Shown here: piece after piece, positions 59,758 through 64,000 of the stretch
Numbering within the stretch: position 1 is the stretch's first letter
Layout of the letters: each line of letters starts with the position of its first letter
From: Trochalopteron elliotii
Lineage: Eukaryota > Chordata > Aves > Passeriformes > Leiothrichidae
Reading direction: 5' to 3'
Assembly: GCA_024734555.1 (NCBI GenBank)
Contig: JANPWX010000219.1
Span: 934,154-998,153 of the forward strand
Length of the DNA stretch: 64,000 bases
Program-made: the position numbers and the translations under genes
Notes under the pieces: generated by a model
Databases searched by the model: none
Told to the model about the DNA's origin: nothing
What the model saw: only the letters and a program-made list of their open reading frames with translations

Positions 59758-60935
59758 GTAAGGTCTGCGCCGCCCCCGGCCCCGCTGGCTCGGCCCCCGG
59801 GTGCCCTGAGGGGAGCGGTGAGGCCGGCCCGGCCCTGCGTACCGCCCGGGGGCCGGGATTGGTCTCCCCATGTCTCTATCTTCGTTCTGCTGCGTGCCCC
59901 GACCCTTCTTTCTCTTCGCTTCTCTCCGAGCTCTCCCCCTGCGCCTCAGCCCGCCCGGGCCCCACCGTGTTGTGCTTTTGCCGTTATCCTGCCGCTCCCC
60001 CTGACCGCATCCCCGAAGTCCCGTCCTGCTTTCTCTGCCCGCCTGTTTCTTAGTCGCGGGTAAAGCGTGTGCAGGGGCCTCAGAACCGCAGTAGTTTGAA
60101 GGTGCAACTGCTTCACGTTCCGTTGAAGAGAGGGCTAGACGTGAGCTGAGGGAAAGGTTTCTATAAGTGGATTTTGGTTGAGTTTCCTTTTAGGTCTGTT
60201 CTGTAGTGCCCTCCTGCCCTGGTCGCTCCGAAGGGTGTTTGGCTGTAGCTGCTTTGTGCTAACCGAGAATTAGTAGAGGCTGAGGGAACTGATGCTGACA
60301 GCTTTCTCTTTTGGTTCTGTAGGCTGTTGGGTGTGCTTTGATGTGTCATCCATCCTGTGACTGTATTTGAGAAAAACTCGTTATTCAGGGTAGTTGACAG
60401 GAGGTGCTGGAGGTCAGGGGGAGGATGTGCCTGTTGTGCTCTGCCTGAGCTGCTGCCCAGGTGCTGTGGGACAGGGGAGCTCTGCCCTGGGGGTGATGCC
60501 CTTTAACGGCTTCTGTGCAGCTCGTGGAAAGCTCTGTAACTCTTCAGAATTTAAATTTTGTTTTAGTTGTCAACAACGTGCAATATTTTGCTAGTAGAAA
60601 CATTGGAAGAGGTAATAAAGTGGTAAATGACTGGGAGCTGCATTGCTGTGCTGTTGGAGCAGTTTAGGGAGAAGCCAGGACTTTGCAGGAATTCCACCTC
60701 AGGCTTTGGGATACAGTGACTGCTGGAGGTGTTCATGTCTTACTTGTAGGAAATTCTCCAGACTATGTAGTTGTTTAAAGTGCAACCAGATGAATATTGT
60801 TGTACTTGAGGAGAAGTTAACTGTTTCCTGAAGCAGTAAATTAGGAGGCTTGTGCTGGTTACATCATTTAGAGGAATTTGTGACAAACAGTTGAGTGCTG
60901 AAGGATTTCTCCTGGGGTGAAGAGAATTCTTCTTC

Positions 60936-60957
60936 AGGGTAAAGAATTCTTTACCCT
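60936..60957. other. Perfect 22-base palindrome
   Basis: Centred on GAATTC, with arms AGGGTAAAGAA and TTCTTTACCCT. All 22 bases are self-complementary with no spacer. It is directly preceded by a second, imperfect GAATTC-centred palindrome (GAGAATTCTTC) at about 60922-60932. Confidence 0.9.
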
Positions 60958-61654
60958 TAAGTAGGAAACTTTCCAACTTGTGTCAAGTAAATGTTCTGAG
61001 CAGCAACTCAAAAAAAGTGTGGCTTTTAGTCCCTATTAGGGACTGCCTGTATCAATTACTGAATCCTGTTTGCTGTTTTTTCCCATCAGAGTGGGGTGTG
61101 GGTTTGGTTTTGCAGGGGTTCTGTGGAAGTTGCAGCACTGACTAAGGGCTGTGAGAAGCAGCAGTGAGTTAATGCCCCTGGCCCACCTGCTTTATAAACA
61201 TGAGCTTTATTGTTAGAGCCCTTTCTCTCTTCCTCCTTCATCCCCTGCTTTACAGCCTTTGTGTAAACATCAACAGGCTCCAACAACTGAGTCCTTTCAC
61301 AATGAAATCTCCTTTCTGGTGTTCTTGCAAGTGTGCCTTGACACTGAGCCAAGCTAAAGGCCACAGCTTTGTGGGAGTGTTTGATATTAGAGTTCCTCAA
61401 ACAAGCTGTTATTGCTTAATTCAGAATAGCTTCATTTTTGTGTCTTCATAATTACTGAGCTAATGGGAAGCTTTTTTTGTTGTCAGAAAAACAAACCACA
61501 GTCTGGTAATTTCCAGTTCTAAAAACAACTTTTCATCTTTATGAAAGTGAACAAAACAGTTCATTTTTTTTTTTGGTGGTAGAGAAATGATTTGCTTGAA
61601 CGTTACTCTTAGACTGACAAAGAAGCTCCTCCTTAGTAGCAATTGCTACTAGCT

Positions 61655-61709
61655 TAATTCATTAATGAGATATGAAATGAGATTAATTTGTTAATGAGGT
61701 ATGAAAAAA
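61655..61709. repeat. 29-base tandem duplication (two diverged copies)
   Basis: TTAATTCATTAATGAGATAT at 61655 is followed by TTAATTTGTTAATGAGGTAT at 61684, giving period 29 with a few substitutions. It is AT-rich and in GPR107 intron 1. Confidence 0.8.
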
Positions 61710-64000
61710 CCCCCAGAACACCTCAACTAAGAAAACCTACCCCCTACAAAAATTGGAAGTTATAGGAGACCAACAGAAACAATTTTCAGTGGATTCCAGA
61801 AGTAGCTGTAGTTGAAATGTTTCTCTTGGCCAAAAAGAAGGCCTTTGTCAGACATGGAATTACAGAGAAGATGCTGGTTTTCAGTGGTTGCTTGTAAATA
61901 CCTGTGGCCTTTTAATGTTGATAGGCTTCAGACTTCAATAGCTCAGGTTGAAATTACCTTTCACAATATATACTTAGTCTTACACAAATTATAAGCCTTG
62001 TTATTAGTTTCACACAAGTAATAAGATTCTTTCCAGGTAAGGGTAAGCACTCTTTTGTGGAACTTTCTCTGCACTGACAGTGTGATCCCAATTAGATTTA
62101 GGATAAAATGGTAGAGAATATTTTTGTACCCATTATGAGCTACAGGGTCATGGGTTCCACTTCCCTGTAACTTTATTCAGGTATTACATGATCACTTGTT
62201 GTCCTACAAGAGTGGAGGAACTGGGAAAGATTTTTATGGAAACAAGGTTGAGAACTTTGGGTATTGGTTTTACTGTTAGTGATGAGTTCCAGATAATTTC
62301 CTCTCAGTAGGGCAAGCTAAATTTTAAATGCATCCTGTGTAAATTAAATTAACGTGTGTTTTAACAACTTAGATGCTGAACCATTCACTTGTATGGGTTC
62401 ACACCTTTGTTGTAAACTTAAATATTTCTGGAGTCAGTAGTTGAGTGATTACAAATAAGAGCTGAGTTCTTTCAACCCCAATAGTAAGCCAATGTCTTTA
62501 GGCTGTCAGTATGTGGAGCAGTAGATGCTCTTGCTGTTGCTTGGTGGCAACTGGTGACAGTGTGTGTGTGGGATCATGTAAAGGATTTGTGAACTAAATC
62601 TGTAAACTCTAAGCACTCAAATCTGAGATAAAACCAGGGAGGAAAGTGGTGTGTGTTGTGTATTAATTATCTGCTGGTGATGGGGAGCAGATCAGTAAAT
62701 TAGCAGAGTAAATCACTTCAGTTGAACTGAAGAGCTCTTGCAGGTGCTCTGAATTGAGCAGCTGCCTCTGGTCACATCTGCAAGGCACAAAACCTTGTGG
62801 CTGGATGACACCGTGTCCCCCTCAGAGTCACCCAAATTCTTCTCTGTCCAGATGGGATTAAATACATCTGCTGTTCCCTGTAAAGAGCCAGGATGAATTT
62901 TCTGTGCTGGCAGGGAAGTTACATGGAATGCAGTGTTAGAGGAACCAGCTGGGCTCTTGTTCCAAGCACGTTCCATGAGCTAGAACCTGAAGACAGCAGA
63001 GCTCTAATCCTCTGTTAAACAAAGCATCTGCTGGAAACCCTGTGTCACTTAACTTTTTTTCTCTTCTGAGCATTAAGGGACCCATCTGGTTATTTGCCAG
63101 GTTAACTTGATTCTATTAGGGTGATCTTATTACAGCTGGATTACAGGTTAGCTGTGTCAGGATTAGTGTCCTGCTGTTACAGTGAGTGATATTTGTGAGT
63201 CAGGAACGTTTTGTGCAGAGATGTCAAAATCAATACTGGGGTGGAGGGACAGAAAGAACTTTTTGTACTTGTACAATTTGTAGCTCAGTCTTCCAGGACT
63301 GTCTCCAGAACAGTTTGCCCTTAGCAGCTGACTTCTCTTTATAGAGTGTTCTACAATCTGATTATCTTTTCCTAGAAGAAGCAGGAGGAAGAAACTTTTT
63401 TTGTAGTGCCAACTTGGCAAATGTTTTAAATTCCATTGGAAATTTGCTTTTTGATTTCTGTTGCCTTGTTTCTGCTTTTCCTCTAATTAATGACCCAGTA
63501 GGTTTGAGGGACCAGCTGCAGACATTGAATGTGAACTTCTGTCATCTGATGTGGCAGTTGTGTGTGACGTCAGCTACTTCCCATGTGAGGTCCTTCATGA
63601 CCTCCTTATTTAAAAAAAAAATTAAAGCTCACTGTACTTGAACCTTTATCAGCTGTGTAGGACATGAGAAGAGATCAATTTCCTTGCTAGACTGAGAGGA
63701 AGGAAATTTTTCTGTGGCTGAACTGGGAGTAGAGGAGGGAATTTGCACTTTTCTGCTAGAGAAACCAGCCCAAGTAATTCTGGTTTCGGTATTTATTATG
63801 TTTTTATTTTTTATTTATTTTATGGTAAAAATCATTTGGAGGTATGGGACTACATACAAAACTTTATTTTCACACATAGTTTTCCAGTGTATTAGTGTTT
63901 GTCTGTCCAAACACTGACCCTGCCTAACAGATGACTGAGGGGATGACAATGCATTTGCTAAACACTTGGCCAAACTCCAGCTCTTGGTTAAGTAAGATCC

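Larger units (their letters stand above)
59555..60070. other. GPR107: GPR107 CpG island
   Basis: Dense CpG from the proximal promoter through exon 1 into intron 1, falling off after about 60,070. Boundaries are by eye. Confidence 0.8.
59758..64000 (+). other. GPR107: GPR107 intron 1 (partial)
   Basis: Begins with the GTAAGG donor and runs off the window. The first 300 bases remain CpG-rich (island to about 60,070), then AT-rich. I looked for the next GPR107 segment (DDVRHKVHLNTFGFF in human) and did not find it, so exon 2 lies to the right. Notable contents are a 22-base palindrome at 60936 and a 29-base tandem duplication at 61655. No CR1 was recognised. Confidence 0.85.

Noticed and set aside
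63714..63917. 67-codon frame with a hydrophobic core in GPR107 intron 1, considered as a transmembrane exon
   Set aside because: The hydrophobic run comes from a TTTATT-rich low-complexity stretch, and the sequence does not match GPR107.

Overview
The window is vertebrate nuclear DNA, almost certainly avian. It has long AT-rich introns, canonical GT-AG splice sites, CpG-rich first exons and several decayed 3' ends of CR1, the LINE family that dominates bird genomes. It is sparsely coding: only seven protein-coding exons could be supported, and every other open reading frame looks like chance.

From about 1 to 52,677 the minus strand carries the 5' part of FNBP1 (formin-binding protein 1, FBP17). 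Six exons were placed by their splice sites and by a continuous reading frame. Exon 1 is at 52654-52677, exon 2 at 23242-23357, exon 3 at 18506-18562, exon 4 at 15849-15996, exon 5 at 3614-3676 and exon 6 at 2715-2819. Together they encode residues 1-171, roughly the first 60% of the F-BAR domain. The rest of the F-BAR domain, the HR1 and SH3 regions and the 3' UTR lie beyond the left edge. Intron 1 is very long (29.3 kb), and introns 2 to 5 measure 4.7, 2.5, 12.2 and 0.8 kb.

From about 52,678 to 59,661 lies the intergenic region between two divergent (head-to-head) genes. It holds the FNBP1 CpG island, a 345-base run of N, a decaying G-rich minisatellite next to the gap, four CR1 fragments in both orientations, and a repeat-like block near 56.3-56.95 kb. 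The GPR107 promoter lies just upstream of that gene and contains two E-boxes (one a perfect CLEAR/TFEB-type palindrome), an ETS site and a YY1 site over the start codon.

From 59,662 the plus strand carries GPR107 exon 1 (signal peptide plus the start of the lumenal domain) and more than 4.2 kb of its first intron, which runs off the right edge. FNBP1 next to GPR107 in divergent orientation is also the human 9q34.11 arrangement.

The two products are not obviously in one pathway. FNBP1 bends membranes and links CDC42 to actin at endocytic sites, and GPR107 is a Golgi/endosome seven-pass membrane protein; both concern membrane traffic. I found no RNA gene, CRISPR array, operon or clearly novel system. 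The points most worth checking are the gap-flanking minisatellite at the FNBP1 promoter, the paired E-boxes of GPR107, an unidentified open frame at the extreme left edge, and a perfect 22-base palindrome in GPR107 intron 1.
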